NCBI GenBank assembly: GCA_018825965.1
Contig: JAHKAA010000009.1
Coordinates: forward strand, 54,072 to 118,071
Direction: 5' to 3'
Source: Gammaproteobacteria bacterium
GTDB lineage: Bacteria > Pseudomonadota > Gammaproteobacteria > Enterobacterales > Alteromonadaceae
DNA length: 64,000 nucleotides
The position numbers and the translations under genes were made by a program. The notes beneath the pieces were generated by a model. It saw only the letters and a list, made by a program, of their open reading frames with translations. It had not been told where the DNA came from and ran no database searches. Below, piece after piece: positions 63,864-64,000 of this stretch. How positions within the stretch are numbered: the stretch's first letter is position 1; each line of letters starts with the position of its first letter.

Positions 63864-64000
63864 AGCGTGTTGATCTTTACGGTATGAAAAATAGGCGGCA
63901 AATGAGTGCGTTATAATGGTTTCGCCAAAAAACAAAACAAAGCACTCAAATGCCAAGACAAATGTTATCAGATAAAGCCTGGAAATTACTATCACGGGCC
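63863..64000. mobile_element. IS5-family-like insertion sequence, left end only
   Basis: At 63860-63863 the host sequence has CTAG, then foreign sequence begins GAGCGTGTTGATC, as in IS5-family ends. The insertion site fits a TA or CTAG target duplication. The element runs off the window. Its right end and the second target copy are not visible. Confidence 0.6.
63950..64000 (+). CDS. IS5-like transposase, first 17 residues
   Basis: ATG at 63950 reads MPRQMLSDKAWKLLSRA, the typical opening of IS5-family transposases (M-P-R-x-x-L-x-D-x-x-W). The rest is outside the window. Confidence 0.6.
   Translation, partial: MPRQMLSDKAWKLLSRA

Noticed and set aside
63792..63995. 67-residue minus-strand frame at the window edge
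   Set aside because: It runs across the IS end into the Z1 remnant in a different frame and has no credible start or family.
1..64000. CRISPR arrays, tRNA and rRNA genes
   Set aside because: No regularly spaced repeat with unique spacers, cloverleaf or rRNA sequence was recognised by eye. The repeats found are all of other types.

Overview
The window looks like chromosome from a gammaproteobacterium of the Rheinheimera / Alteromonas-Shewanella kind. The evidence is the divergent priA / rpmE pair, the dusB-fis operon next to purH, several TonB-dependent receptors paired with PepSY membrane proteins, a SoFic-like Fic protein, and moderate GC with short CTG/CAG-rich codons. No rRNA, tRNA or CRISPR array was seen. 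Most of it is core genome interspersed with accessory and defence genes; the last 5 kb is clearly accessory.

Layout. 1-1.5 kb: priA (5' part only) divergent from rpmE. 1.5-7.0 kb: a repeat-rich gap, a winged-helix / STAND NTPase / TPR membrane protein with a small partner, and a diguanylate cyclase. 7.3-11.3 kb: HutD-like protein, rhodanese, suhB, and a RegBA-type two-component pair. 11.4-19.2 kb: two mirrored iron-uptake style modules (TonB-dependent receptor + PepSY membrane protein) on either side of a sixA-like phosphatase. 19.2-22.3 kb: purH, fis, dusB. 22.6-31.7 kb: copper chaperone, DUF2333 protein, outer-membrane barrel protein, a MITE, exported leucyl aminopeptidase, DsbD-like reductase and redoxin, RIO kinase, isochorismatase-like hydrolase, YbaN. 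31.7-37.5 kb: a leftward cluster headed by a BlaI repressor and an unusual BlaR1-M23 fusion, followed by a class C serine hydrolase, an esterase, a DUF4920 protein, an AraC regulator and an AhpD-like protein. 37.9-40.8 kb: a small defence/toxin-antitoxin patch (HSDR_N-type nuclease, orphan HigA, truncated antitoxin-like ORF, Fic protein with a repeated operator). 40.9-44 kb: DUF1993, GH51 arabinofuranosidase, a LysE remnant, YdcH, second MITE copy. 44-49 kb: an unrecognised 925-residue protein divergent from a patatin-like phospholipase. 49-58.3 kb: DJ-1/PfpI-TPR protein with a two-component system, DUF3224, AraC regulator, SNF2 helicase. 58.6-64 kb: a DNA-cytosine methyltransferase facing an AIPR / DUF4420 / Z1 operon, with the Z1 gene cut by an IS5-like element at the window edge.

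The most interesting items are: (1) the bla-like operon whose sensor-protease carries a LytM/M23 domain in place of a penicillin-binding sensor, with two matched operator palindromes in front of the repressor; (2) the Z1/AIPR/DUF4420/Dcm restriction-type system apparently inactivated by an IS; (3) the 925-residue orphan protein and divergent patatin; (4) the winged-helix STAND-TPR protein with a small downstream partner and a palindrome just upstream of its start. Functions given are homology calls made by eye from the sequence; no searches were run.
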